Source: an uncultured Oribacterium sp.
GTDB lineage: Bacteria > Bacillota > Clostridia > Lachnospirales > Lachnospiraceae
Assembly (NCBI GenBank): GCA_934270345.1
Contig: CAKQPT010000008.1
Location: 1 to 64,000, forward strand
Reading direction: 5' to 3'
Length of the DNA stretch: 64,000 bases
A program made the translations under genes and the position numbers. Within the stretch, counting starts at the first letter, position 1. Each line of letters opens with the position of its first letter. This document shows positions 25,156 to 34,045 of the stretch, piece by piece. The notes under the pieces are model-generated. The model worked only from the letters and a program-made list of their open reading frames with translations, did no database searches and had not been told where the DNA came from.

Positions 25156-26649
25156 ATGGCGAAGTTTATAGACTGGCTGAGTGATATACAGTATGAGACC
25201 GTCCACGGCGACGCTTCGGTTCCGGAGGTCCGGGAGGTCGTGTTTGATTCGAGAAAAGCGGTGGAGGGGACCGTCTTCAACGCGATGAAGGGCGCGAATG
25301 TCGATGCGCATCGCTTCATCCCGGCGGTGATCGCGCAGGGCTGTCAGGCCATCGTGATCGAGGAAGATCCTTCGGAGTTTGGGCTCGAGCTTTCGACGGT
25401 GCCGGAGGAGGTTGCGATCATCCGTGTCGAGAATGCGCGTGCGTCCCTTGCTGCGCTCAGTGCGGCACGTTTCGATCATCCGAGCCGGGAGATGACGGTC
25501 ATCGCCATCACCGGAACGAAGGGTAAGACGACCACCGCGCACATGATCCAGCAGATCCTCGAGGACGCCGGCGAGAAGGTCGGCTGCATCGGTACGACCG
25601 GTGTCGAGTACTGTGGTCATCACCTGCCGACGAAGAACACGACGCCGGAGTCCTATGATCTCCAGCACTACTTCCGCATGATGCGGGATGAGGGCTGTGA
25701 TTACGTCGTGATGGAGGCCTCCAGCCAGGCCTTCAAGCTCCACCGTGTCGACGCCATCACCTTCGACTACGGCATCTTCACGAACATCGAGCCGGATCAC
25801 ATCGGACCAAACGAGCATGCGGATTTCGAGGAGTACAAGTACTATAAGAGCTGCATCTTCAAACAGTCCCGTGTCGGCATCATCAACCTCGATGCGGATT
25901 ATGCGGATGAGCTCCTCGCCGGTGCGCCGTGCAAGATGTTCACCTATGCGATCGACCGCGCGGCAGACTTTATGGCCGACAACATCGAACACGTGAACCG
26001 TCCGGACTTCGTCGGGATCAGCTTCGATGTGAGTGGTCACACGGAACTCGAGATCCAGATGGATCTGCCGGGGAAGTACAATGTCTACAATGCGATGGCC
26101 GCGATTTCCGTGCTGTCACTGATCGGGATCCCGCATCGCGCGATCATGAGCGCCTTCCGGCGCGTACATGTCGATGGACGTACGCAGATCGTCTTTAAGA
26201 ACGACACGATGTCGGTGCTCGTCGACTACGCACACAACGAGATGGCGATGGAAAATCTGCTCAGTACCCTGCGGGAGCTTCAGCCGAAGCGCCTCGTCGT
26301 GGTCTTCGGCTGCGGTGGCAACCGTGCGAAGGACCGTCGCTACGGCATGGGAAAGGCGGCGGCCGAGTTCGCGGATCTCAGCATTCTCACGGCGGATAAT
26401 TCCCGTGATGAGGAGACAACAGACATCATCGCGGATATCAAGTCCACCCTCGTCCCGGCCGGCGGACACTATGTCGAGATTCCGGATCGCCGGGAGGCCA
26501 TCGAATATGCGATGACCCATGCCGAGAAGGGCGACATGATCGCCGTGATCGGAAAGGGACATGAGGACTACCAGGAGGTGAAGGGCGTGCGTACCCACTT
26601 CCTCGACCGGGAGGTCATCCTAGAGACAGCAGCGAAGTATAAGCTCTAA
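25156..26649 (+). CDS. murE: UDP-N-acetylmuramoyl-tripeptide synthetase (MurE)
   Basis: 497 aa. It adds the third amino acid to UDP-MurNAc-L-Ala-D-Glu in the cytoplasm. N-terminal uridine-binding domain with FDSRKAVEGTVFNAM, ATP loop ITGTKGKTTT around residue 116-125, and the YNVYNAMAAIS segment of the central domain. The amino-acid-selecting motif near residue 414 reads DNSRDE instead of the DNPR of meso-diaminopimelate enzymes. The Arg is kept, which favours diaminopimelate, but Pro to Ser is unusual. It begins the wall-synthesis cluster; murF follows after 108 bp that hold a GCCCGGG/CCCGGGC hairpin (26676-26699). Confidence 0.93.
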   Translation: MAKFIDWLSDIQYETVHGDASVPEVREVVFDSRKAVEGTVFNAMKGANVDAHRFIPAVIAQGCQAIVIEEDPSEFGLELSTVPEEVAIIRVENARASLAALSAARFDHPSREMTVIAITGTKGKTTTAHMIQQILEDAGEKVGCIGTTGVEYCGHHLPTKNTTPESYDLQHYFRMMRDEGCDYVVMEASSQAFKLHRVDAITFDYGIFTNIEPDHIGPNEHADFEEYKYYKSCIFKQSRVGIINLDADYADELLAGAPCKMFTYAIDRAADFMADNIEHVNRPDFVGISFDVSGHTELEIQMDLPGKYNVYNAMAAISVLSLIGIPHRAIMSAFRRVHVDGRTQIVFKNDTMSVLVDYAHNEMAMENLLSTLRELQPKRLVVVFGCGGNRAKDRRYGMGKAAAEFADLSILTADNSRDEETTDIIADIKSTLVPAGGHYVEIPDRREAIEYAMTHAEKGDMIAVIGKGHEDYQEVKGVRTHFLDREVILETAAKYKL

Positions 26650-26757
26650 CAGCGGCGTACATCGCCGGCTTTCACGCCCGGGTGGATCACAGCCCGGGCA
26701 TAACGTGATGCTGCATGGCATCAGCGACCTGCAGTACAGACTTTCATGGAGAACAGT

Positions 26758-28107
26758 ATGAACACAGCGGATATCAGTTTCGGATTCAGCGACGAGGGCA
26801 TCGAGGAAATCGTGCTCGACTCGCGTAAGAAAATGCAGCATGCCCTCTTCGTGCCGATCATCGGTGAGCACAGCGACGGACATGATTATATCGACATGGC
26901 CATCGCGAACGGCGCGGTCGCGGTGCTCAGCTCCCGTCCGATCGAGGCGATGCAGGCGAAGCATCCGGCGGTCCGCTTCTATCAGGTCCCGGACACGACG
27001 AAGGCGCTGCAGGAGATCGGCTACATGGAGCGGAAGAAGTTCCACGGCACCGTGATCGGTGTCACCGGTTCGGTCGGGAAGACCACGACCCGCAGCATGA
27101 TCGCGACTGCGATCGCGGCCGGTAAGAAGGTCTTCCAGACGGCGGGCAATGCGAACTCCCAGGTGGGTGTTCCGATCACCATGTTTCAGATGGCCCGCTC
27201 CGGCGCGGAGGCAGCGGTGATCGAGCTCGGTATGTCGGAGCCGGGAGAGATGACCCGGATCGCGCAGATCGCCTGCGTCGATATGGCGGTCATGACGAAC
27301 ATCGGCATCGCGCACATCGAGCAGCTGAAGACCCAGGAGAATATCCTCCGGGAGAAGCTGCATATCCTCGACGGCATGCGGGAGGGCGGTGCACTGTACC
27401 TCAACATGGATGACGCGATTCTCTCGAAGCTGACGCTCGAGGAGATCCATGCCTTCGGTATCGCGACGGGGAAGACGATCGAGCTTCGCTCTTATGAAAT
27501 GAAGGACTACGATCTTCACCTTATGGTGAAGGGCAGCCACATGCTTCAGAATGCCTCGGCCGCGATGCACATCGCGACGGCACTCGGTGTCGATGAGGTA
27601 GCCGCGCAGCATGCGCTCGAGAACTTCTCGGGGCTCGCCGGCCGTGGCGCGACCTTCCGTACGAAGGAGGGCGTCCTCGTCATCGATGATGCCTATAACG
27701 CGTCCCCGGCATCCATGAAGGCCGGGCTCGAGGCTCTCGCCTCCCTCGAGGGAAAACGGCACATCGCGGTGCTCGCCGATATGCTCGAGCTCGGCGAAAA
27801 GACGCTGGACTACCATCGCGAGGTCGGAAGCTACCTTGCGACCCTGCCGATCGATGCGGTCTTCCTGTATGGAGAGCGCGCCGTTGCGATCGGCGAGGGT
27901 ATACGGAATGCGGTCGCCGAGCCGCATAAGCCGATCGGGGACGAGGCCGCCCGCAGCATGCCGACGATCGAATACTTCACGGATCTCGAGGAGCTCCGCA
28001 ACACCCTTCACGCCATCGCCTGCAGTGGGGATGTCATCCTCTTCAAGGGCTCGAACAGCATGAAGCTGTCCGAGATCGTGCGTGACTTCAGACAGGAACA
28101 GCGCTGA
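26758..28107 (+). CDS. murF: UDP-N-acetylmuramoyl-tripeptide-D-alanyl-D-alanine ligase (MurF)
   Basis: 449 aa. It joins D-Ala-D-Ala to the UDP-MurNAc-tripeptide, completing the precursor. N-terminal DSRKKMQHALFVPI, ATP loop VTGSVGKTTTRSM near residue 102-113, AVIELGMSEPGEM (Mur ligase Glu), and the DDAYNASPASMKAGLE block diagnostic of MurF. ATG 26758 is preferred because GGAGA ends 5 nt upstream; ATG 26746 adds four residues but has no ribosome site. The stop TGA shares a base with the priA start (TGATG), so translation is coupled. Confidence 0.95.
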   Translation: MNTADISFGFSDEGIEEIVLDSRKKMQHALFVPIIGEHSDGHDYIDMAIANGAVAVLSSRPIEAMQAKHPAVRFYQVPDTTKALQEIGYMERKKFHGTVIGVTGSVGKTTTRSMIATAIAAGKKVFQTAGNANSQVGVPITMFQMARSGAEAAVIELGMSEPGEMTRIAQIACVDMAVMTNIGIAHIEQLKTQENILREKLHILDGMREGGALYLNMDDAILSKLTLEEIHAFGIATGKTIELRSYEMKDYDLHLMVKGSHMLQNASAAMHIATALGVDEVAAQHALENFSGLAGRGATFRTKEGVLVIDDAYNASPASMKAGLEALASLEGKRHIAVLADMLELGEKTLDYHREVGSYLATLPIDAVFLYGERAVAIGEGIRNAVAEPHKPIGDEAARSMPTIEYFTDLEELRNTLHAIACSGDVILFKGSNSMKLSEIVRDFRQEQR

Positions 28108-30107
28108 TGTACGCAGAAATCATCATTGACATCACAAATGAAGCACTGGACCGTGCCTATACCTATCACATTCCGGAGGGCATGGACCTTCACGTGGGGG
28201 ATCGTGTCACGATCCCCTTTGGTGCGTCCAATGCAGAGAAAACCGGCTACGTCGTCGGTCTTCGTGAAACCTTCGACTATGATCCGTCGAAGGTGAAGGA
28301 CATCGCCGCGGTGATTCCGGATGCCATCTCCGTGCAGGAGCAGCTCATCCACCTCGCCGCCTGGATGTCGACCGAATACGGGACGACGATGAACCAGTGC
28401 CTGAAGACGGTGCTGCCGGTGCGCCGGACCGTGCGAAAGAACGCCCGCCGCATCGATCCGATCCGCATGTATCAGAACGAGCAGGATGAGTACCACGATC
28501 TGAATCCGGCACAGGCGCGGGCCGCGGAAGCGGTCATCGCCGGATATCATAATAGAGGTTCTTCGCCGCGCTATCTGCTGCACGGCATCACAGGCTCCGG
28601 AAAAACCGAGGTCTACCTCCACATCATGGACGAGGTCATCCGGCGCGGGGACCAGGTGATCCTGCTGATTCCGGAAATCTCGCTCACCTACCAGACGGTG
28701 CGCCGTGTATCGACCCGCTTTCAGGGCCGGGTTGCGATCCTCAATTCGCGGATGAGCATCGGCGAGCGCTTCGAGCAGTATACGAAGTGCGAGCGCGGCG
28801 AGGTCAATGTCCTCATCGGACCACGTTCGGCGGTGTTTGCGCCGTTCGAGCGCCTCGGGCTCATCATCATGGACGAGGAGCATGAGTCGGCGTACAAGTC
28901 GGAGACGGCACCCCGCTATGAGACGCGGGATGTCGCGTACGAGCGGGCGCGTCTTGCCGGCTGTCCGGTGCTCTATGGATCGGCGACGCCGTCCCTCACG
29001 ATCTACAGCGCCGCCCTCCGGGGGGAGGTGCAGCTGCTTGAGCTGCTGGAGCGGGCGCATGCCGGCGCGCAGCTGGCGGAGACCGAGATCATTGATCTTC
29101 GTGAAGAGCTGGCGAAGGGAAACCGGAGCATCCTCTCGGAGCGGCTCTATACGCTCATGAAGGAGAAGCTCGGGAAGAAGGAGCAGATCATGCTCTTCAT
29201 GAACCGGCGCGGCTACTCGAATTTCGTGTCCTGCCGAAGCTGCGGTGAGGCGCTGAAGTGCCCGCACTGCGATATCACCCTGACCCTGCACCGGGATGGT
29301 TCCCTGCGCTGCCACTACTGCGGCTACCAGACACGGCTCATGAAGCTCTGTCCGAGCTGCGGCAGCCCGTACCTCGCGCCCTTCGGCTTCGGTACGGAGA
29401 AGCTCGAGAGCTATGTGAAGAAGGTCTTCCCGACGGCGTCGGTGCTCCGTATGGATGCGGATACGACGAAGCGGAAGGGGGACCACGAGCGTATCCTCGA
29501 GAAGTTCCGGAAGCACCAGGCCGACATCCTGATCGGCACCCAGATGATCGTCAAGGGACATGACTTCCCGGATGTGACCCTCGTCGGGCTCATCGCTGCG
29601 GACCTCAATCTCTCGGCACCGGACTTCAAGGCCTCGGAGCGTACCTTCCAGCTGCTGACGCAGGCGGCCGGGCGGGCAGGCCGTGGTGCGCAGGCCGGTA
29701 CGGTTATCATCCAGACCTATCAGCCGGATCACTATGCGATCGTGCTGTCGAAGCGGCAGGACTACAAGGCCTTCTATGAGAAGGAGTTCCGCTTCCGGAA
29801 GCTGATGGGTTATCCGCCGACGGAGCGCCTCATGACGATCCAGCTCGCCAGCAAGGATGAGGACTTCCTCTCCATGGTGAGTGCCGCTGCGGCGGAGGGC
29901 TTTCAGCTCGACTGCAGTGCGGAGGGCGCGGAGCTGATCGGTCCGCTCGAGGCCTCGGTCTACCGGATCAACGACGTCTATCGAAAAATCGTCTATATCA
30001 AACACCCGTCTCATGATATAATTATTAGGTTACGGGATCGTTTTACCGAACGTGTACGTCAGCACGACCGTCGCGGACTCGTGCTGTTAAATTATGATTT
30101 ACAGTAG
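28107..30107 (+). CDS. priA: Primosomal helicase PriA, apparently lacking the winged-helix domain
   Basis: 666 aa. It restarts stalled replication forks as a 3'-5' helicase. N-terminal 3'-DNA-end-binding domain (residues 1-105), then the helicase core beginning about residue 133 (LNPAQARAAEAV), Walker A GITGSGKTE near 158-166, DEEH near 254-257, and a zinc-binding block with eight Cys between about 375 and 420 (CRSCG, CPHC, CHYCG, CPSCG). The roughly 70-residue winged helix normally found between the 3'BD and the helicase appears to be absent, replaced by about 25 residues. It starts on the murF stop codon and is followed by def after 13 bp. Confidence 0.94.
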   Translation: MYAEIIIDITNEALDRAYTYHIPEGMDLHVGDRVTIPFGASNAEKTGYVVGLRETFDYDPSKVKDIAAVIPDAISVQEQLIHLAAWMSTEYGTTMNQCLKTVLPVRRTVRKNARRIDPIRMYQNEQDEYHDLNPAQARAAEAVIAGYHNRGSSPRYLLHGITGSGKTEVYLHIMDEVIRRGDQVILLIPEISLTYQTVRRVSTRFQGRVAILNSRMSIGERFEQYTKCERGEVNVLIGPRSAVFAPFERLGLIIMDEEHESAYKSETAPRYETRDVAYERARLAGCPVLYGSATPSLTIYSAALRGEVQLLELLERAHAGAQLAETEIIDLREELAKGNRSILSERLYTLMKEKLGKKEQIMLFMNRRGYSNFVSCRSCGEALKCPHCDITLTLHRDGSLRCHYCGYQTRLMKLCPSCGSPYLAPFGFGTEKLESYVKKVFPTASVLRMDADTTKRKGDHERILEKFRKHQADILIGTQMIVKGHDFPDVTLVGLIAADLNLSAPDFKASERTFQLLTQAAGRAGRGAQAGTVIIQTYQPDHYAIVLSKRQDYKAFYEKEFRFRKLMGYPPTERLMTIQLASKDEDFLSMVSAAAAEGFQLDCSAEGAELIGPLEASVYRINDVYRKIVYIKHPSHDIIIRLRDRFTERVRQHDRRGLVLLNYDLQ

Positions 30108-30120
30108 TTAGGAGAGTATT

Positions 30121-30624
30121 ATGGCATTAAGAACCATTCGTGAAATTGGAGACCCGATTCTGGAGAAGGAGTGCAAGCCGCTGAAGTCGGTGACGGATCG
30201 TACCTTCGACCTCATCAACGATATGTTTGAGACCATGTATGCGGCCAACGGTGTCGGTCTCGCGGCGCCGCAGGTCGGCATCCTTCGTCAGCTGTTCGTC
30301 ATCGACATCGGTGATGGTCAGCGTTATATCTGCATCAATCCGACGGTGACCCCGATCGGCGACGAGACCCAGACCGGTGACGAGGGCTGTCTGTCCGTAC
30401 CGGGCAAGCAGGGCATCGTCACGAGAGCGATGAAGGTGCATGTCGAGGCACTTGATGCGAACATGCAGCCGTATGCCTTCGACTGTGAGGGCCTGCTTGC
30501 ACGTGCGATGGCGCACGAGAACGACCATCTGCACGGCATCCTCTACACTTCGAAGGTCGAGGGGGAGCTCGAGGATGTAGAGTACGAGAGCCTCGACGAG
30601 GAGGAGTTTGAGGATTTCGAGTAA
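30121..30624 (+). CDS. def: Peptide deformylase
   Basis: 167 aa. It removes the formyl group from N-terminal Met of new proteins. All three PDF motifs are present: GVGLAAPQVG, EGCLSVPG (metal Cys), and AHENDHLHG. In the last, the usual HExDH is HENDH. The acidic tail ELEDVEYESLDEEEFEDFE is longer than usual. TTAGGAGAG precedes the ATG. Its partner enzyme Fmt follows after 12 bp, the typical order. Confidence 0.97.
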   Translation: MALRTIREIGDPILEKECKPLKSVTDRTFDLINDMFETMYAANGVGLAAPQVGILRQLFVIDIGDGQRYICINPTVTPIGDETQTGDEGCLSVPGKQGIVTRAMKVHVEALDANMQPYAFDCEGLLARAMAHENDHLHGILYTSKVEGELEDVEYESLDEEEFEDFE

Positions 30625-30636
30625 TGGAGGTGTGAG

Positions 30637-31611
30637 GTGAAGGTTATTTTCATGGGAACACCGGATTTTGCGGTGGCGACGCTCGATGCACTGGTGAAGG
30701 CGGGGTATGAGATTCCGCTCGTGATTACGCAGCCGGACCGTCCGAAGGGACGGCATGGCGAGGCACAGAAGAGTGATGTCCGTGTGGCGGCGGAGGGCTA
30801 CGGAATCGCCGTGGCGACCCCGGAGCGGATCCGGAAGGATGAGGCGCTGAAGGAAGAGATGCGCGCGCTCGCGCCGGATGTGATTGTGGTGACGGCGTTC
30901 GGGCAGATTCTGCCGAAGGATATCCTCGAGATTCCGAAGTACGGTTGTGTCAATGTGCACGCCTCCCTGCTTCCGAAGTACCGTGGTGCGGCACCGGTGC
31001 AGTGGGCTGTGCTGAACGGCGATGCCGAGTCGGGCGTGACGACCATGCAGATGGACGAGGGCCTCGATACCGGTGACATCCTGATGATGAAGCGAATCCC
31101 GCTTGATGCGAAGGAGACCGGCGGTTCGCTCTTCGATAAGCTGGCGAAGCTCGGCGGGGAGCTCATCGTGGAGACCCTCCAGGGGCTCGAGGCCGGCAGT
31201 ATCACGCCGGTCGCACAGGATGCGTCGCAGGCGACGAAGGTCGGTCTCTTCACGAAGACATCCGGTCGCATCGACTGGACGGAGGATGCCGTGGTCATCG
31301 AGCGGAAGATCCGCGGACTCAATCCGTGGCCGTCCGCCTACAGTTTCCTCGGCGGGAAGCAGCTGAAGCTCTGGGATGCCGATGTGTTGACCGACGAAGA
31401 CTGTAAGCTGTATCCGCTGCCGGAGGTGGCGGTGATGATGCCGGAGCGGGATACGACGATGCCGGAGGGCACGAAGACGGGTCATGTGTACGCTGACCAG
31501 AAGATGCTGGTGGTGCGCTGTGGCCACGGTGCGCTTCGCATCCGGGAGCTGCAGCTCGAGGGAAAGAAGCGCATGAAGGCGGAGGATTTCCTGCGCGGAC
31601 ATCGCTTCTAG
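30637..31611 (+). CDS. fmt: Methionyl-tRNA formyltransferase
   Basis: 324 aa. It formylates Met-tRNAfMet using 10-formyl-THF. N-terminal MKVIFMGTPDFAV, TQPDRPKGR, catalytic VNVHASLLPKYRGAAPVQWA, and DTGDILM are seen; the C-terminal OB-like domain starts about residue 205 with RIDW. It uses a GTG start at 30637, supported by GGAGG 6 nt upstream. It is coupled to def and supplied in principle by the fhs product. A terminator-like hairpin follows at 31623-31646. Confidence 0.97.
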   Translation: MKVIFMGTPDFAVATLDALVKAGYEIPLVITQPDRPKGRHGEAQKSDVRVAAEGYGIAVATPERIRKDEALKEEMRALAPDVIVVTAFGQILPKDILEIPKYGCVNVHASLLPKYRGAAPVQWAVLNGDAESGVTTMQMDEGLDTGDILMMKRIPLDAKETGGSLFDKLAKLGGELIVETLQGLEAGSITPVAQDASQATKVGLFTKTSGRIDWTEDAVVIERKIRGLNPWPSAYSFLGGKQLKLWDADVLTDEDCKLYPLPEVAVMMPERDTTMPEGTKTGHVYADQKMLVVRCGHGALRIRELQLEGKKRMKAEDFLRGHRF

Positions 31612-31622
31612 GGCATAGAAAG

Positions 31623-31648
31623 AAGCTGTGCCTAAGGCACAGCTTTGA
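31623..31648 (+). terminator. Hairpin after fmt, weak intrinsic terminator
   Basis: 10-bp perfect stem AAGCTGTGCC/GGCACAGCTT with loop TAA. Only a short TTTG tail follows, so termination may be partial. Confidence 0.55.
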
Positions 31649-31667
31649 ATACGTTCGCCACTAAGGC

Positions 31668-31711
31668 ATCACGGGGACCCCCGCGCCCTACGGGCGGCAC
31701 TCCCCCGTGAT
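31668..31711. repeat. GC-rich palindrome upstream of yugP
   Basis: ATCACGGGG..CCCCGTGAT outer arms with an inner CGCCC/GGGCG hairpin around CTACG. No T-run. Function unclear; it may be an mRNA-stabilising or processing hairpin in the yugP leader. Confidence 0.45.
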
Positions 31712-31734
31712 ATTAAACGAGAGGAGGAAATGCT

Positions 31735-32448
31735 ATGTACGGTTACTATGGGTATCCGATGTATTATGATCCGACCTACATCCTGGTGCTGATCGGCGTC
31801 ATCTTATCGATGATGGCAAGTGCCAATGTCAACCGGACCTTTCAGAAATATGCAAAGATCGGCGCACGCGCCGGCATCACCGGTGCAGACGCCGCCCGTC
31901 TGATCCTGAGTCGGAACGACATCACGAACGTACGTGTACAGGGCATCGCCGGCAATCTGACGGATAATTATGTGCCGAGCAAGAAGGTCCTGAACCTCAG
32001 TGAATCAACGATCAACAGCAGTTCGATCGCAGCCATCGGTGTGGCTGCACACGAGTGCGGTCATGCAATCCAGGATCATGTCTGCTACGGCCCGCTGGTA
32101 CTGACGCGTACGATTACGCCGGCCTGCGCCGTCGCTTCGAAGATCTCGATTCCGATGATCTTTTTCGGAATCCTCATCAGCTGGACGCCGCTCATCAAGA
32201 TCGGTATCATCGCCTTCATCGTGGCGATTTCGATTCAGCTGCTGACCCTTCCGGTCGAGTTCGATGCATCCCGCCGTGCAGTGAAGACGCTGCGTGAGAA
32301 TCAGGTGCTGAGCGAAGAGGAGCTCGATGGTGTGAAGGCGGTGCTGACCGCGGCTGCGCTTACCTATGTCGCCGCAGCGGCTTCGTCCCTCTTACAGCTG
32401 CTCCGACTGCTGATCCTGACGAGGGGCAGCCGGCGACGTGACGACTGA
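31735..32448 (+). CDS. yugP: YugP-like neutral zinc metallopeptidase, membrane-bound
   Basis: 237 aa. Zn-peptidase family PF04298 (DUF/COG2738). A Tyr-rich N-terminus (MYGYYGYPMYYDP) precedes a membrane segment at about 15-32. The zinc motif AAHECGHAIQD lies near residue 103-113, followed by two further hydrophobic segments and the conserved LPVEFDASRRA with the third metal ligand. A C-terminal helix and a basic end follow. The substrate is unknown. AGAGGAGG precedes the ATG. Its place between fmt and rsmB is conserved in many Clostridia. Confidence 0.9.
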   Translation: MYGYYGYPMYYDPTYILVLIGVILSMMASANVNRTFQKYAKIGARAGITGADAARLILSRNDITNVRVQGIAGNLTDNYVPSKKVLNLSESTINSSSIAAIGVAAHECGHAIQDHVCYGPLVLTRTITPACAVASKISIPMIFFGILISWTPLIKIGIIAFIVAISIQLLTLPVEFDASRRAVKTLRENQVLSEEELDGVKAVLTAAALTYVAAAASSLLQLLRLLILTRGSRRRDD

Positions 32449-32572
32449 CGAAGTCCCGATATCCGGATCTTCGAAAACAGATGGAAGGGCAGCGGACAGC
32501 ACCTGGATAAAGATAAGCACATCGTGTGACGCTACACGGTATACTAAAGAGAGGAAATGCAGAAAACATTTC

Positions 32573-34045
32573 ATGGAGAATAAGAATCAGCGAAATAAAA
32601 AGACCCGGGCAGAGGGCCCGCTGCATAAGTTCATGCATGCCGGAAAAAAGGCCCCGGATACAGCAGATACGAGAGAGGCACGTGGATCGAAGGAACCGCA
32701 CGGTCGGCGCGATGCACAGCATGGTGCGTACGCAGGGCGGAGAGGTCCGCAGCAGGGACGCGGCCCGGTGAAGACGCCGGAGAAGAAAATATCAGAGATT
32801 TCGAGAGAAAAGACCGCAGCGACGCCGCGGTCTATTGCTGTACTTAGCCTTATGAAGATTCTCGAGGAGAAGAAGCTCTCGCATATCGTGCTGCGCGATA
32901 CACTGTCGGCGCATCCGGACTGGACCGCGCGCGACCGTGCCTTCGTGACGCGGCTCGTCGAGGGAACCCTCGAGTACACTATTCAGATCGACTTCATCCT
33001 GAATCAGCTCAGTAAGACCCATACGAAAAACATGGAGCCGCTGGTCCGGACCGTGCTCCGTATGGGCAGCTACCAGATTCTCTACATGGATAAGGTGCCG
33101 GACAGTGCGGCCATCAACGAGGCCGTCGAGCTCGTGAAGAGCCAGGAGGATAAGGTCTTCTTCCTGAGCGGCTTCGTAAACGGCGTGCTCCGGAGTGTTT
33201 CCAGGGATAAAGAGGTCATCTTCCAGAACCTCGCCCATACCGGCAAGACACCGGCTTATATCCGCTACAGTGTACCGCGCTGGATGTACGATGCACTGAA
33301 GAAGGTCTATGGACGGGAGGAAACCGAGCGCATGCTGGCCTGGTTCCTCCAGGGCGAAAAGAAGAATTTCGTCCGTTTCCAGGATGGTCACTGCGAGGAG
33401 ATGGAGGGCGATATCGTGCACAGCGAGGCCTTCCAGCGCGGTGAGATCACGATCCAGGACTATGCCTCACAGCAGGTCGGCATCGAAGCCGATCCGCAGC
33501 CGGGCGACCAGGTCGTCGATGTATGTGCGGCACCGGGCGGCAAGAGCTGCCATATCGCCGCCCTCCTCGGGGGCACAGGCCACGTCGATGCGCGGGACCT
33601 CACGGAAGCGAAGGTGGCACTCATCGAGCAGAACATCGCACGGCAGCAGCTTACGAATATCACGGCACAGGTGCACGACGCACGCACGCCGGACCCGACG
33701 CTGCTGGATGCCGCCGGACAGGGAACGGCGGATATCGTCATCGCCGACCTCCCGTGCTCCGGCCTCGGTATCCTGGGAAAGAAGCCGGATATCCGCTTCA
33801 ATGCGAGTCGTGAAGGGATCCGGGAGCTGCAGAAGCTGCAGCGGGAGATCCTCGATACGGTATGTGCCTATGTGAAGCCGGGTGGGAAGCTTCTGTACTC
33901 CACCTGCACACTGACGAAGGAAGAAAATGAAGACAACCGGGACTATATCCTGGCGAAGGGCGGCTTCGCCCTCGAGAAGGAGCGGAAGTTCCTGCCGGGT
34001 GCGCCTTCCGACGGATTTTATCTTACGGTATTTCGAAAAGAATGA
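32573..34045 (+). CDS. rsmB: 16S rRNA (cytosine-967-C5)-methyltransferase
   Basis: 490 aa. The first about 80 residues are a basic, low-complexity extension (Lys, Arg, Gly, Pro). Then comes the NusB-like RNA-binding domain (about 80-215) and the RsmB/Nop2 methyltransferase domain: SAM loop VDVCAAPGGKSCHIA, IADLPCSGLGIL and YSTCTLTKEENE, the last two with the catalytic and resolving Cys. It methylates C967 of 16S rRNA with SAM. ATG 32573 is the first plausible start but the AGAGAGG box is about 18 nt away, so the true start is unsure; TATACT at 32540-32545 may be a -10. It overlaps rlmN by 4 bp. Confidence 0.92.
   Translation: MENKNQRNKKTRAEGPLHKFMHAGKKAPDTADTREARGSKEPHGRRDAQHGAYAGRRGPQQGRGPVKTPEKKISEISREKTAATPRSIAVLSLMKILEEKKLSHIVLRDTLSAHPDWTARDRAFVTRLVEGTLEYTIQIDFILNQLSKTHTKNMEPLVRTVLRMGSYQILYMDKVPDSAAINEAVELVKSQEDKVFFLSGFVNGVLRSVSRDKEVIFQNLAHTGKTPAYIRYSVPRWMYDALKKVYGREETERMLAWFLQGEKKNFVRFQDGHCEEMEGDIVHSEAFQRGEITIQDYASQQVGIEADPQPGDQVVDVCAAPGGKSCHIAALLGGTGHVDARDLTEAKVALIEQNIARQQLTNITAQVHDARTPDPTLLDAAGQGTADIVIADLPCSGLGILGKKPDIRFNASREGIRELQKLQREILDTVCAYVKPGGKLLYSTCTLTKEENEDNRDYILAKGGFALEKERKFLPGAPSDGFYLTVFRKE

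Noticed and set aside
28008..30014. 668-codon open frame opposite priA
   Set aside because: Antisense shadow of a clearly real helicase gene; Arg/His/Leu-rich composition typical of such shadows.
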